Part shown: in pieces, positions 22,401-35,900 of the stretch
How positions within the stretch are numbered: the stretch's first letter is position 1
Layout of the letters: every line of letters begins with the position of its first letter
Source: Aptenodytes patagonicus
Lineage: Eukaryota; Chordata; Aves; Sphenisciformes; Spheniscidae
Assembly (NCBI RefSeq): GCF_965638725.1
Contig: NC_134950.1
Coordinates: 11,842,101 to 11,906,100 of the forward strand
Direction: 5' to 3'
Length of the DNA stretch: 64,000 nucleotides
The notes under the pieces: model-generated
The model's input: only the letters and a program-made list of their open reading frames with translations
Told to the model about the DNA's origin: nothing
The model's database searches: none
Translations under genes and position numbers: made by a program

Positions 22401-25400
22401 AGTGTTACGCATCTCTGATGGATAGCACTGTAAATCATTGTGGAGCACAGATCAGTGCAGAATTACACTTACAGACCTGACTCCGGGATAAAACATTGAC
22501 TCAGTGGATGAGTCTTGCTACCCAAGTGCCAGAAAAATGAACCGCTGTGAGCCAGCAAACTACAAGGAACCAAACACTCAGCCTTGGATGCTCCGACAGG
22601 GGCCCGGTACCAGTGAGGTGGGGCAGGGATGGCCTTTGGGAGTACAGATCAGTAGTCTTTGTGCTTGGCAAAGGAACAACAGTGTGCAACAGGCACCTTC
22701 CAAATGCTAAGGCAGTCTGAGGAGCTCCCAGTTAAAGGACATTACAAAATCATTACAAAAAGTAGATCCTGCCTTGGAAAAGGATGGTCAAAGCAAGCAG
22801 GACTGCTCGCTGCCTCCTCTCTTCCTGGAGTCCCAGCTGCTAGGCAAGGAGCTGGGACTGGAGCAGAAACAAGGTCCTGTGGGATGTGTATCACAGATCT
22901 GACACGTTCCAGCAGAGGGAAGGGTCTTGTCCAGCACAGATTTGCCAGAGCTGTGGCAAGCTGAATGTTGCTCTTCATGTATTTTTTCTCTTTTTTTAAA
23001 ACAGACAAACAGCACTATTGCATCTGCTAGATGAAGATTTAAGAATCCAGAATTTCTGGTGGTCAGGCATCGACATTCCCTTTTCCTGGCATGTTATGTT
23101 ATTTAAGGGGATTTTTGTTACGTGGTATTCAAGCATCTACCTGTCTCTCCCTCAGCCAGTGCTTACACTCACCTGATCAGCTGCTTTTCCTTAGATGCTC
23201 ACAAAATTATCTCCGCTGCTCCAGTTCTATGACCCTTTATCTTCGTAACTAGAACAGCCAGAGGCAATGAGAATTGTGTAACCATCTCCCCACTTCCCAA
23301 GTGCTTGGGACAAGTCTGGTAACTTTGATAATATGTCTCATGGGATACACAGAGTAAATCTCTATTGGATTAGGCCACTTATAAATAAACTGGCTGCTTG
23401 CTATAGAAAAAATTAAAAAGTCATTATTTTAGTTATCGGATGAGAGAGGCATGTCACACAAATACTTAAGCTAATATTAAACTATCAGGCAAATGATGAA
23501 AAATAAATATATTTATTTTACAAGTTATCTCAAGCCATGTAATGAAACTTAAACTAGTGCTAGATTGAAAGCCAGCAATTTAAAACCGGTAGGTCGTCCA
23601 TAATCTATTAGTGTACAGAATCATCCTGCACAGACAGGGCTCAAAGAGTAGTTGTGTGGCCAGGTGATAAAGAACTTAAAAGTAATGTTTTTTATAGCAG
23701 GAATGGCATCTGTGATAAACCCACAACCATCCTTAGACACTGTGGAACTCAGCGGCAGATTCACTGTTAAGATATAAAACACATGACGAGCACACAGTGA
23801 CATCAAAAGAAGTGCAATGTAATGGTGTTCAGATGTCTCCCCTCACGCCCACAAAGAAGCTGCTCTGAGGGTTGCTTTTGCTAGGAACTCTAAATAATTC
23901 CCTTTTGATAAGCCCATTGTTATCAAATCCAAGGAGTCTCATGAGCAGCGCCTCCTGACTTTTTTCCTTTGCGGACTAAAAAGCATGAAGGCTTCTTCTG
24001 TTGCTTGAAAGATGTGTGAAGGTTCAGGTTTTAAACCTCAAATCCTGTTTTTACTTCAGAAGTTGATTGCACAAGCGGACAGTGAATGAGTGCCTCTCCA
24101 TTTCCCTTGCGGTCAGAGAAGATCCTATTCATACTGAGTTTACAAGCAAGCACTTCCTTTGGTAAGCTTCCCATGCAATTCAATTTATGTGCGTGCTTTC
24201 AAGCTCTGTCTTCGGGTCTGGACTAACATCAGAATAAGCGAGTGAGGCAGGCTCTCTTCTCAGCCCACCGCAGCATTTTCTGCAGCATTTTGAAATGATG
24301 AAACACACTGTGTTTTCTGTACATTGCTGCAGTCCTGTTAAGTCGCTGAGAGCTTAATGAGGCTAAGCACATACATGGGTATGTGCTCACATACATGAGC
24401 TTCAAGAGGCTAAGCACACACATGGGTATCATTTACTGTATGATGTGCATATATCCCAGAATTTTACTTAACAATCAATTTGATGTTTTTACTTCTTACA
24501 GTTACTGGCTGGCAGCCTAGAATCCGCTGGCACCTACACATAGGATTCTCCTCTGAGTGTTGCTGTGACCACGTCGTGTGTTTGAAATAATATGTATTAA
24601 CAGTAAGTACTTTATGACCAGAAAATAAATCATTATTTATGGAAGACTTGGAATTTGTAGTCAGTACTAGTCTGTACTTGTAGTGAGGAGCCATCAGCTT
24701 AAGGCTTTGGCTGTAGCAAGAGGAAGGAAGACCTGTCCTTGAGATATTCTAATATTTTCCACTCCAGGAAGCCCCTTTCCTATGTGCATCTTCTTCACTG
24801 TATAACAGAGTACTATCCATTATGGAAATGTTCCATTAATGGACCACACAGTACCTCAGGATCCTTATATGGAGATTTTTAGGGAAGGTGGAGATCAACA
24901 CTCACTTGAAACAGCAGTGGAAGTTAATCAAGTTGCACAGTGAATTCTAAGCTAGTTTTGGCCACAATACTAGAGCTATTCTTGAGAAAAACGTCATGAG
25001 GTACTTGTGACCACAGGTAGGTAAGACCTTTGTCATCAGCCACTCATGAGGAAACATGAGTGTGTCCAAGAGGACATTGTCTAAAATAAGGCAGTGTGTT
25101 GGCCTTGGCTGTTGAGTCATTGGTATCACTTCCTGCAGCCCCTGCTTTTGCTCCGGGTATTTCTCAAGGGAGCACTGACTTAGCCTAGTCTTTTTGATTC
25201 TTCTAGAGTGAATAAGATCACAGCTCCGGAGCAGTAATGATGAATATGTCCTTGATTCAGAGGAATGTGCGCTCCTTTTAGCACAAGTGTGCTAAATCTT
25301 CCATGAGATGCCTGCCTGATTAGTTTTTATCTTTACACGTCATGGCTCCACTGATTTGAAAACTTCAGAGTCTCTAGTTGTAAAATGGAGAATTCTGCTT

Positions 25401-28400
25401 CACGGGGAGAATCTGTTCAAGTGAGAGAGCTGTGTTAATGGCTCGTGCCTCGGGGTATCACTGAGAGCTGTTGCATATAGATCTCTTGCCTTTATTTTAA
25501 TGTTTGATTAGACTTTTCTTTAATCACTCAAAATACTATGTGGAACTTCTGTTCTCTGGCAGAGACAGATTCTCACCGGGTTTCAGCGACAGACCCTTAT
25601 CAGCTACATTGAGGTTTGCTGCATTTGTAAAGCACGCCTTATGGAAAAGAAAAAAAAAACTTCACCTCTGAGTTTCTTTCCTTAAATATTGTTGCAAAAT
25701 TTCTGACGTCAAACAATGAGACACAAATTACCCTGTGAACTGTTAACATATGCCTGTTTACATATGATATCTTATAGCCAAAACAGATTAAGATTTGAAG
25801 GTCTAACTGCTGTTGAGTTTCCACTTCTGTGAATCATACAGATCAGCTTATTCATCACAGACACTTTTATTCTTTAACTCTTTCAAGCTACTTCTATCCA
25901 GAGCAGAGTTTATGGGGGACATGGGACACATGGGAATAGAGAGGTCACAACTGCATAACAAACCCCAAACTTTGCAAATGAAAAAGCAAAGAGCTGCCCG
26001 TAACTACAGCCACCCCAATGAATCAGTAGCGGTTTATAACTTCCATCAGGTCAGTTGACAGGCACAGAAGCCTTCCCCAGTTGCCAAGGCTAGTCTGTCC
26101 TTCCACCTAGTAAAGTGCCAGCTGCAATTCGCACTGATGACCAAGCCTGTAATCTTTCAATTTCAGAAGGAAAACTACTTGTAAGAACCAACAAGAGAGA
26201 ACCAGCCATGAAAAATCAACAGGATGGCTCAAATTCCAGGTTCAGAGAAAAAAAAATTCACTCATCGTACTAGGATTCCTTGGATGATTTAAACTATATG
26301 ATACAGTTTAAATTCAGAAATGCCAAACATTTTGGGGAGAACTTCATTGATTTCAGTAAATCAGTAAAACAGGCAGTTTTCTCTAGCAGTTGAATCTATG
26401 CAGTGCATCACTGATTTTGATGGGACCCAAGAACTCTCGTCAGCAATCCTGACGTAAGTGCACGAGTATTTGTCTTTTTCTGGATAATATGGCTGTGGCC
26501 ATATGAAAAGAGGTACCTCTGATGATAAAAGAAAGAAACCTACCTCTGTTTAAATACACAAGCCTCTTCACGTCATATGTGATTGTTATTAAAGCTAAGC
26601 AGGTAAGTGCTGCCAAAAATCAGTCCATTTCTTTCAGCTGAAGTCTGAGAAGGATTTCAGAATTTAGGCTGCCCCTGCCCTCGCTGTTCAGGCTCTTTGA
26701 TTCACTGACGCTGCCTGGCTCAGGCTAGCAAAGGAGAGAAGGAAGATCATGTATTTTGAGGCAGGAATGTGAACATTCAAAAATACCTTTCCACTTAGAG
26801 TGGCAATAAGTGAGTGCTTGACTATTTGTTCTCTTCATTTAAAGTGTTGCTTCAGATTTGTTTGTTTTTTCTCCCAGCTGCATCATCGTAAGCAGGCAGT
26901 TCACATTATTACCTGTGGATTAGCCAACACAGAGACAGATTGAGTGCAGCTTCCACTAGGGCCAACAGCACTGCTATGGGTCAAGCCTCTCTCTTTAATG
27001 TATGACAACAAGGTGTAACCAAGACAGCAATCTCCCTTATAGCATTACTCATTGGAACATGAGGGTAATGACCGTATCAGGAACTGTAGCTATCTAAGGT
27101 TATACTGGCACAAACACGTAGCAAACCAAACCTGCTGCCACCAGTTTGTCGGTACGAATTAATCTGGGTATAATTTAGTATTTATAATATTATGTGTTAT
27201 TGGAAGGCACACTCAAGCATCCAGACACCTACACTAACTAAATTTGAGGTGTGACACTGCGGCGATGTAAAATGTATGTACATCTTTGCATCCGAAAACT
27301 TGGGAGACTGATTACCACTAGGGATTGAATTAGATCCATGCGGACAACATTAATGCACCTCTGTCAGAAACTGCAGAGATTGTTTAACTACCACAAGTTT
27401 CTGAGTGTTCTGCTTATAAATGGCACTGGAGTAAATTTAACCACAAACTTAAAGATGAAACAAAAAGCTATGAACAGTTTAGGATATTCCCTCGTCGTCG
27501 TCCCCCCTTTTTTTTTTTTGACAAATGCTGTAGTTAACATCCTCCCTTGTGGTATTTAACTGAAAATCGGTGACCCATCTTAAAAACTATAGGTTTGAGA
27601 CCTGAGAGGTCTTAAAAGGGACCTGATTTTTACACATAAAAATACAAACAAGTACGTACTGCTCAACTGCCCCCCAGTCTCAGCTATTTCAGCTGAGCTT
27701 CTACAGACAGAAACACCCATGATCACTGTTCAGTTTTGAAAAGCTGGAACTTTGGGGTTAGACCACGTTATGAAAATTACCCAGCTAATTCCCATGCAGT
27801 GTTTTGAACACAAAAGCTCAGTGCTAACGGTTCAGTTCCCTTTTTTAGCTATGAAATCAGCTTGCAGATTAATATTCTTCAATTACAAAATAACAATTTC
27901 AGTTTGAAGTGGTTTGCACTCTTAAGTGCAATTGGGGTTAATAATGGTCTACGAAAGGAAAGCTGTTAGCAAACAGTAACCCAGGGTGAAAAGCTTAGCA
28001 TTTAGGTACCTTAGCTACATTTGACACTAAATGTCAGATTTTAAATTCAGAAAAATGACCTAGGAAAATACCATCTAACCCGCTAAGGATCCCAAAGCTC
28101 AAAGAAACCTATATTTTCTGCTTCACATATGCCAAGAGATAATTGCCACCTGACCACCAAGGCAGCTCCTTTTACCTATGGCTATTTCTAATTCATATAT
28201 GTAGTGCCTTATCTGCTAGATGTGTTCAGATCAATTTAGGTAATAAATATGGAGTGTCACAAAGTTTAAGTCCTTTTTTGGATCTGTGCCCAAATGCATA
28301 GATATCTGAAGCTTATATAAAATGAGATTAACTGCTTTTCAGTTCAAGGCATGTGGTTACAATGTATTTGTATTATCTATAAATTAGTTATTGGAAAAGA

Positions 28401-28854
28401 TTTGTAAATAATTGTAGTCTCCTAACCTACAGTATTAAGGTAAAGCCCCCTGGGACTTCCAAACGCAAAAAGCCTGAAATAAAAGCTTCTGAATCTCAAA
28501 AGAAAAGCATAAGTTAGGGCAGAGTGTTCAATAATTATAAGAACGAGGCCAAGATCCTCAAAGGTGAGTGGTAATTTTGTGTGTCCACACACAAGGTACA
28601 GATGTGCAGCCCTTCCTGCAAATTAAGCTCTATTAAAGCTTCTTGAGGTTTGTATTAAAACACGGACGTGGTCCCAAGCAGGGTATATGACTTGGGTAAA
28701 TCCTTGGTCAGAGTACCCTACTCCGAGTATTCCCAGCAGTTACAGAGACAGTAACAGCACTATCTGCAATATTGAGCAAAGCACTCGCTATTACATGCCA
28801 GCAGAATCTGCATCTCTAATACACTGAAAAAATTAGCACACTGACAAGGAAGGT
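19401..28854. other. Intergenic region between NSMCE2 and TRIB1
   Basis: About 9.5 kb upstream of TRIB1 and downstream of NSMCE2. No protein-coding gene is recognised. Composition shifts from moderately GC-rich near TRIB1 to AT-rich. A minus-strand open frame at 20838-21089 follows an acceptor-like CTCTAACAG but has no recognisable domain. A 47-base-period duplication near 24359-24429 is listed separately. TRIB1 promoter-proximal enhancers could lie here, unproven. Confidence 0.6.
24359..24429. repeat. Direct duplication, two 24-base copies 47 bases apart
   Basis: GAGGCTAAGCACATACATGG and its continuation (24359-24382) recurs at 24406-24429 with one substitution (ACATAC to ACACAC). The intervening bases also resemble the motif (CACATACATGAG). 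A small, fairly recent duplication. Confidence 0.8.
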
Positions 28855-29071
28855 TAAATGCTGCAAAACACGTTTTATTTATCAAATGCAAGCTTTCAGA
28901 ATTTCAGGAAAGTTAAAAAAAACAAGTTAAACTGGAATTCCTCATATTCGGCAGTTTAAAAAATGCTTTCAGTTACAGCTGAGACCTTCAACTTTGCCTA
29001 TAAATGAAACACTTTAAATAACAATCAGTTACACAACCTACTTACAATCAGCAGCTTATCTCACAAGACCT
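28855..29071 (-). other. NSMCE2: NSMCE2 3' untranslated region (predicted)
   Basis: Short AT-rich stretch of about 220 bases between the stop codon and the putative cleavage site. The end is inferred from the AATAAA only. Confidence 0.55.
28874..28879 (-). terminator. NSMCE2: Polyadenylation signal of NSMCE2 (AATAAA)
   Basis: The plus strand reads TTTATT in CGTTTTATTTATC, giving AATAAA on the minus strand about 195 bases after the NSMCE2 stop codon. Cleavage is expected near 28850-28865. Confidence 0.6.
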
Positions 29072-29231
29072 CTAATAACAGATTTTCTTTGTGGCAGCAG
29101 CGTATCCAGCTGACTTCTCCAGTGTTGACCAGCTTTGTTTATTCTGACTGTCAATCGCTCTTTTAAGTGCTTCATCTGGCACAAGATCTGATCCTTTTAC
29201 ATCAGCATGGCTACAGCCAATTTTAGGGCAT
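29072..29231 (-). CDS. NSMCE2: NSMCE2 terminal coding exon
   Basis: Acceptor TTTTTAACAG, then 160 bases: A completes the split Arg codon, followed by [20 protein letters not shown] and a C-terminal tail ending KKICY, stop TAG at 29072-29074. Confidence 0.95.
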
Positions 29232-32200
29232 CTGTTAAAAAGAAGAGAGAGACTCCATTAAATTGGAAGAATTGTATTTGTCAGATATAGGCTTTTACAT
29301 AACATCTGCTGGTTTATTGTATTTATCAGGGATTCATTCTCTCTGTCAGTTCGTTACCTCTTTTCCACTTCACCAGCTCTCTGGGGGGAAAAATAAATCC
29401 ATTTGTCTAAACTGGTGGGAATCAACAGCTGAAGGAAGGAAGGAACACAGCAAGAGACGGAGCCTCTCACCTGTAGATCACTCTCTTGCTTCACGTACAC
29501 AAGCTGCCTGCATCAGTAATTATACTAGCATTGCATAGACATCTTTCTGTGTTGCTTTCTCTCTTTGCAGTCCTCTACAAACTGCATGTAACTACCTCTT
29601 ACCTTATTAATCTGCAGTGGAGAAGTATAATCTTCACTGATAGATAAATAGGGAAATTAATTTCTAGGGAAATAGATAAAAGAGAATGAGACCTGCAAAG
29701 GCTGACTGGTGAATCAGATTACCTCATTGGTGTAAAAATTTACCTGGCCTTTTATCAACTGAGAAAGCACAGAAAGGAGAGATGGGGTCAAATTAACAGC
29801 CTCTAAATGATAATCAAATACAAAATGTCTTACAACTACTTGAAACGGCCTGATAAAGACAGCAGGGTGAAAGATATTCAGGGACCAAAGGTCATTTTCC
29901 TTTGGCAGTGGCCCAAATATGCACAGATGGTACCTGTATTTAGAAATAACACTTTTCCTGAATTTTTCCTCTGTTAGGAGTGACTTTTGTCTGAGGCACT
30001 GAAGTTTTTTATGCTCAGTACTCATAGCTTTTATTGTCGACAGCTTACTGTGTTTGTCATGGATAAGTCACTTAATTGCTCCGTGCCTCAGTTTTCCCAT
30101 TTATCACCGTATTAGAGCAATAGGTTGCCAGATTAATGAATAACAAGTGCTCAGAAAGCTTCCCACATTTCCTGTAAGCATAAAGTATTAGTATATCCTT
30201 ACAGGCAGTGGAAAATAGTGAGCAAATTGAGACACATTAAGAGTTGCCTAAAGGAGTCTATGGTGAGTCTATCAGCACAAAACTGGTGGCTGTGCATACA
30301 TCAGCTGAAGAGCTGACATTCAGCCAGTGCACTGCCAAGTGCATCAAAGGGATCCCATGGATTCAAACTGGAAAGTACGTGTGAGGAAACAGCCACTTCT
30401 GTAACTCTGGAGTGAGCAAGCAGCTTTGATTTCAGAGTCAGGATAGAAAGGATCTCCCTAACCACGACTCCACTCTATCAAGATACCTGCTTCCACTTGA
30501 ATATTGCTGGCAGGAGCGCAGTCAAGTAGCAACACCATGAGAACGGGGTACTCAAATGGGGAACTTGGTGCATCAACTGGCCTGTCTTCCCACCACAGCA
30601 GACTATGGTTTTTCAAAACTGACTGCATTTTCATGAGAAAGGTTAAAATTACAGCAGGTCAGTGAGACTGGGCAGAGAAAACCAAGAAGTCTTTCTTAAC
30701 TTAGTTACAGAGAAGCCGAGTTATTGCTGTGCTTGTGCTTTTCTAGCATACTGGAAAAACTACTGTAAAAATGGTAAGGTTGCAAGCTAAAAGCTCAAAA
30801 TTAAGAACTGCCAGGGTTCAGACTGCACAAATAACTTCAGTTTGGGTGTAAGGTAGCTTTTAAAGCTAAATGTTGTACAGCTTACATGATTTTTTTTATT
30901 CTATATTTTCTCTAAGTCTTTAATTTCTTAAAAGGTAAAATAAAAATTCAATCATGTGACCCTATTAGTTTTTCAGCAGTGCTGAAACTTTTGATTCACC
31001 ACAACAGTCTCTACTACCATGACATTTTCCTGATGGATTTAACAACACAGAGAATTATTTAGATATGAACATCCTAAATTCAGTTCTGTATTGCAGAAGG
31101 TGTTTTTGTTGTGGTTTTGGGCTGTTGAGCACGTTTTCTAGCCTGTCCCTATCCTCCAGGACACTCACTTTCTTCTCTCCAACTTGTGAGCGATTTCCCA
31201 ACTCCCGTTCATTTTTCCAGCCAAGTTTCTGTCCATCCATGTTGCTGGTTTTGTTGTTATTCCCAGTATAATGCACCCACTCCACTTTTTCTCCCTGGAC
31301 CTCTTAACACAGGCAAGGTACTTCTGTCTTGTTCTTCAAGCTGTCTTGACACTAAGGTAGTGGCTGAACATCCCAATCAATGCTTGATTTCATAGCAATG
31401 CTTTCCTGTAGCCAGGAAGGAGCGTGGAATAAAAAGTCCCTCTCCACCCTTGTATCCCCATGGCGGAGTATGTAGAGGCTATCAGAAATGCAAGAGCAAC
31501 AGATGGAGGAAGTAAGCCGCCCATGGCATTATCTTTGGGGAAATTAGGTTGCTAGTCTCTGACAGACCTTCCTGAGCATGTGCAAACTGCACATTTATTA
31601 AAAGGTCCACAACTGGTAAGTTTCCATGAGGTCATCAACCCCAAAGCATGAGGCTCTAGCATATATGGTGTGAAAACAAATGTGAAATTAATGATGAAAT
31701 GATATGTCCTCTAAATTTGCTCTAAAAAGTGTTTGAGCCCCTTTTCTTCTCTTTTTTTTTTGTTTTTAAATCAAAACCATCCTAAATTTGAAACTTACCA
31801 GGGAGAATTTCAGGTTTAAAAATTAAACTGTTACATCTTTTCATTCAAAGAAATATGTCCTGTGTGGAAAGTGGCAAGCTGCTTTGATGATATAAAGTAA
31901 GAATTATTTAATTGCATCATAGTAGGAACTGCACAATCCTGTCTGATCATTCTGAAACTCTGTACTACCTAAAAAGTTGTGGTTTAATATTTCTCACTTT
32001 AAAACTCATTTAAGTGTTTTAATATTTCTCAGTTGTATTGGAATATAACTGCAAAAGAGGGTGCACAGAAGAGACTTTTTTTTTCCATTAACTTCAGGGA
32101 TTGCTAAATAAGCAGCGGGAACAAAATGAGCAACTAAATTTTAGGAAGATGAAGTTTCTCTTTGTTGTTCATGGCTATACGAAATCTCTTTGCTCCTGTT

Positions 32201-32961
32201 GTGCAGGTACCATGAGTAGCTGTAACTTCCCCACAGACTTCCTGAACATTTCCTTACATATTGTTTTCATTAAAAATAAAAGCTCCTTCACGTGTACAGT
32301 ACTAATGAGGAGACTGTGACTTGGGCAGACACTGAGGTATTACTTCCTGCAGCCTTGCCAATCCAAATACATTTCCTAGAACAAGTGGAGTAAAATTCCA
32401 CTTACACAGCAAAGCAAATAGCTTTTCCACACATTCTTGTTAGCTTACCGGACTTTTTTCTTTTGCTGCTTTCGAGTCTGGATAATTTTTAGAATGGCGT
32501 CTTCTTCATAAGTATGACCACAGACTTTGTTTCGAACTGGCCTCTTCATTTCCATCTGTAATCAGTAAGGTTTGATTTAAAGGAACTGATAATGCCCATG
32601 AAAATGCTTCTTATGAGATTTTACGTAAAACAGCAGGAAGCGTGTTTGCCATTCATACATGGCATTCCACTCAGATTACAGGGTCAGGTCCTGCATGACT
32701 TACGTGGGTTTTTTTCCCAAGCAATGTTGCTCTTCTCTGGTAATGCTTGTAATTTATACTGCCTGATTTTTAACAAGTATTGCAGATTTGTAATAAACAA
32801 TCCAATGAAGAATATGAAATAACTATTTCTCAATCGATTCTAGTAGCAGTGATAGCATACCTGTGTAATAGGACAAATAAAGTTCATCTGACTCTGAGTC
32901 ACAGCTATATCTTCATCGATTTGTTCAATGGCCTCATTATCATTATCTGACTGATGACAAA
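29072..32961 (-). CDS. NSMCE2: NSMCE2 (MMS21/NSE2), SUMO E3 ligase of the SMC5/6 complex; last three coding exons, 5' part outside window
   Basis: Complement join 29072-29231, 32449-32555, 32861-32961, with N-terminal exons missing. The 121 visible residues cover an acidic linker with [18 protein letters not shown], then the [19 protein letters not shown] supplies the Cys and His zinc ligands and [11 protein letters not shown] supplies two further Cys. Human NSMCE2 reads very similarly ([42 protein letters not shown]). The SP-RING binds the SUMO-charged E2 UBC9 and drives SUMOylation of SMC5/6 subunits and other substrates in recombination repair; the missing N-terminal helices bind SMC5. All junctions are GT-AG and the phases agree (split CG|A Arg codon). 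The C-terminal tail after the SP-RING is longer than in human. It lies directly upstream of TRIB1 in the same orientation, as in mammals. Confidence 0.96.
29232..32448 (-). other. NSMCE2: NSMCE2 intron between the last two coding exons
   Basis: About 3.2 kb, donor GTAAGC, acceptor AACAG. It contains a MIR-like fragment near 30045-30130. No other gene or exon seen. Confidence 0.9.
30045..30130 (+). mobile_element. MIR-like SINE fragment
   Basis: GATAAGTCACTTAATTGCTC followed by GTGCCTCAGTTTTCCCATTT matches the MIR core (sense orientation) very closely, after which similarity fades. Confidence 0.7.
32449..32555 (-). CDS. NSMCE2: NSMCE2 penultimate coding exon (SP-RING core)
   Basis: 107 bases coding for [20 protein letters not shown] and on to a basic KQQKKKV stretch. 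Acceptor GATTACAG, donor GTAAGC, ending with two bases of a split Arg codon. Confidence 0.96.
32556..32860 (-). other. NSMCE2: NSMCE2 intron, 305 bases
   Basis: Short intron with donor GTATGC after CAG and acceptor GATTACAG. Nothing else seen. Confidence 0.9.
32861..32961 (-). CDS. NSMCE2: NSMCE2 third-last coding exon (linker and start of SP-RING)
   Basis: 101 bases, entering with two bases of a split codon, then [20 protein letters not shown] and [13 protein letters not shown]. Acceptor CCCATTACAG, donor CAG|GTATGC. The preceding exon must end with one base of a split codon. Confidence 0.95.
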
Positions 32962-35900
32962 CTGTAATGGGAAGCAAGACAATTTTCATTTAATATTTTA
33001 GTATAGATAGCCAATACTTAAAATAAGCAAATAAAATCCAGCATTTGCCAAGCATCTCACAGTGATATCTAAGATGCCACAACATATTTCTGTACCACTC
33101 CATGAACAAGATACTGCAAAAAATACCATACTATAGTCTGTTAGAAAATGTGGATTTTTAAATGGTAACCACTTTTTTGCGTGTGTGTGCATGTGGCTAT
33201 TTATAGCTATATATAGCTAGAAAGGAGGGCTGGGAAGGAAAGCAAGCCGGCCTGAATATATCCAAAGCCTTTGGTATTCTCTGTTCAAGTTCACCAAAAA
33301 CCAGTAACATGCAGGTGAGTCCCCAAAATCTAACAAAGGATGAGGTGGAGCTTTTGCAGATTTGGCAGTCCTACCCTGAAGATCAGTTTGTGTCTGAATG
33401 TCATAAACGGGCTTGCTATATAGCCTCTATACATAGTATATACTTTCAAAGGAATTTGTACTATTTATCATAATGCATCATTTGTAAAGTGATGCCGCTG
33501 TATTTTAACAAGACTATAATTAGTGAAAAACAAAAGCCAAGAAAGTTATTTGAGATGGACAATAGAAACGTTATTGAAGTAACCTTAAGGAGGAGGGGCA
33601 GAATGAAATACTGAAATCTCCCAGAAAGCACCTGGTAGCCCAATGCCAGGGAATGAGGGGCAGACAAGCAAGAAGAAATCCACCTTGAGCTAGAGAAGAT
33701 GCAGGTCCCCACCTGTACCAGAAGAAGGCAAGGTGTAAGCAACTCTGCATACCCAGGGGCACGCCAGCCCAGAGTTCCACGCAGAAACTAATTAGCCAGA
33801 GTCAAAAGCTGAGACACAGGAGCAGCTAAGGAGGATATATATTACTAAGTATAACCTTAATAAATGTATAAATGTTGTTTTATCTTTTCTGAACTTTGGT
33901 CTGTTATTGTGAATTTAGGCTTTTAGTTGAATGCAATTGTTTAACTTTAAATCTTATCTGGTAATAATAGCAAACTTAACACCTGCCATAACTTTCCATC
34001 CCTTTGGGGTAGTTCTGCAATGTTTTTGCAGCAGTGCCCTGGGGTGTAGTCCTCAAGGTGTCCCAAGACGAACAGAACATTTTTCTCTCTAGCTGCACAA
34101 GCTAGTTTGCAATGTAGCAACACAGGGTTCGGAGAGGATTAAATCCTTCAGTGGCCCGTGTTGGCTTTGAGTGCCAAGGGGGCACTGAGAAACACAAGTG
34201 AACACAGAGGGTTTAGCGTTAATTCATGATTTGCCTTCTACAAAGTCTCAGCCTTGGTTCCCGTTGCTGCTATTGCACACTATCAGCCAATCTTTGCATC
34301 TTTGCATCCCTGGTATTCAGTCTTCCATATCTGTTAAGGACCAGTGTTTCCTAACTTATGGTCAGTCCTGCATGCCTGTATAATACCATCACCTTCCGGA
34401 TGATAACAGCAGACATCAGCCTTGGAGCAATCACAGTCTCTCACACCCAGTCTAGACTGAGCACACTGCCATGTGAGCCAGCACATCTCTGGTTGAGGTA
34501 CTCTTGGCATCGGTATTGCAGCCATCGCTCTACCACAGCACCTCTCGGTATGCCGGTTTTATTTGCATGTTTTTCCTTCCTCCTTAACAGAGCTTGCCCT
34601 TCTCTCCATCCCAATATACCAAGAGTTTTCCAAGCATTCAGGAATGTTTCTGACCCAGGTACTCCTGCAAATACTTAGGCAATACTCAGACAAGCATCAA
34701 GGGTATTTCTGTTTCTGTTACTAAGGCCTCATTCAATCAATAGGGTGTGGATGCAGGGGGAAAAGGAGCTCAGGTGTCCAATGTCAATAATAATTTTAAC
34801 GCTTTCATCTCCAAGAATATTAACATACCTTTACCAGATACTGACCCCGTAACAGAAGTAAACACTTGCAAATTAGAAGGAAAAAGTGGGCACAATTTAA
34901 CGGTAAATACTGAAACTGCAATGGTATAGACATCAGAAAAAGACTTGCATCAGTTACCAGTTTTCAGAAAAGAAAACCTGTCACATATTATTCTTAGATT
35001 GCTCATATGTAAGGTTTATTCTATCATAAACACATGGTATTTTGAAGAAAATACAACTTTGGGGGGAAAAAAGTGGGGTTTTTTAATGAAGCTTTTGAAA
35101 TAAAAAGCAATGGGTGAAATCCCTCCAAGACAGCAAGGCTAAATGATATTGCAAATATTGGTAGGTGCCAGCTTTGGCATGGGCTGCTTTATTTAAATAC
35201 CATACTGATTTTTTTCCTATGAGTAATGCCAACAAAGAACAAGAGATTCAGAATTTCCTTAAATTCATGTATCTTCAAACTTTGACATACTGCAGCTCTA
35301 ATCTTTCTGCTGAAAACATCTAGAAACTCACATTTTTCTATGTTGTACTTTGTTTCAACTCATGAACTTGGCACGTAGTTCCAGTGTACCAGCACATCAC
35401 GTCGGTCAATGAAGTTAGAACGCAGCAGTACTAGCAAGATCTAGGACAGGTGGTTGTTTACACAGGATGACTTTTTTTATCAATATGTAGATGCCAAGGA
35501 AGGTGGGTGAAGTTTTAAAACGTGGGGCTTGTGCCTGTGATTTTACTTTTAATGCTCAGCACTCCAAGTTAGGCATGTAAGTGGCCTCTTCTGGAAGAGT
35601 GTGCACCTCGCACAGCACCTTCTGACTTTGCTAAGGAGTCACCACTTCACTCATCACTTCTGTGTGCGCTTACTTAGGTACCAACACAAGAATTTAGGAG
35701 ACTACGTTGAAGCATCCAAGTTTGAAAATATGAGCTCAAGCTTGAGTACTGGTGCTTGAGTCTCCACCCTGAAGGCCTCAGGTCTCTAAATTCTGTGAGC
35801 TAAATCACAAGCTGGATTTACCTCTTTCTCATACTGGCTTTGGAGGTGATTTAGATGCCTCATGTTTAATGGTTGAAATTCCATGAGTTGAGACCCACTC

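Noticed and set aside
33560-33880. Possible solo LTR ending near an AATAAA
   Set aside because: No clear TG...CA ends, no target-site duplication and no primer-binding site seen; not enough to call.
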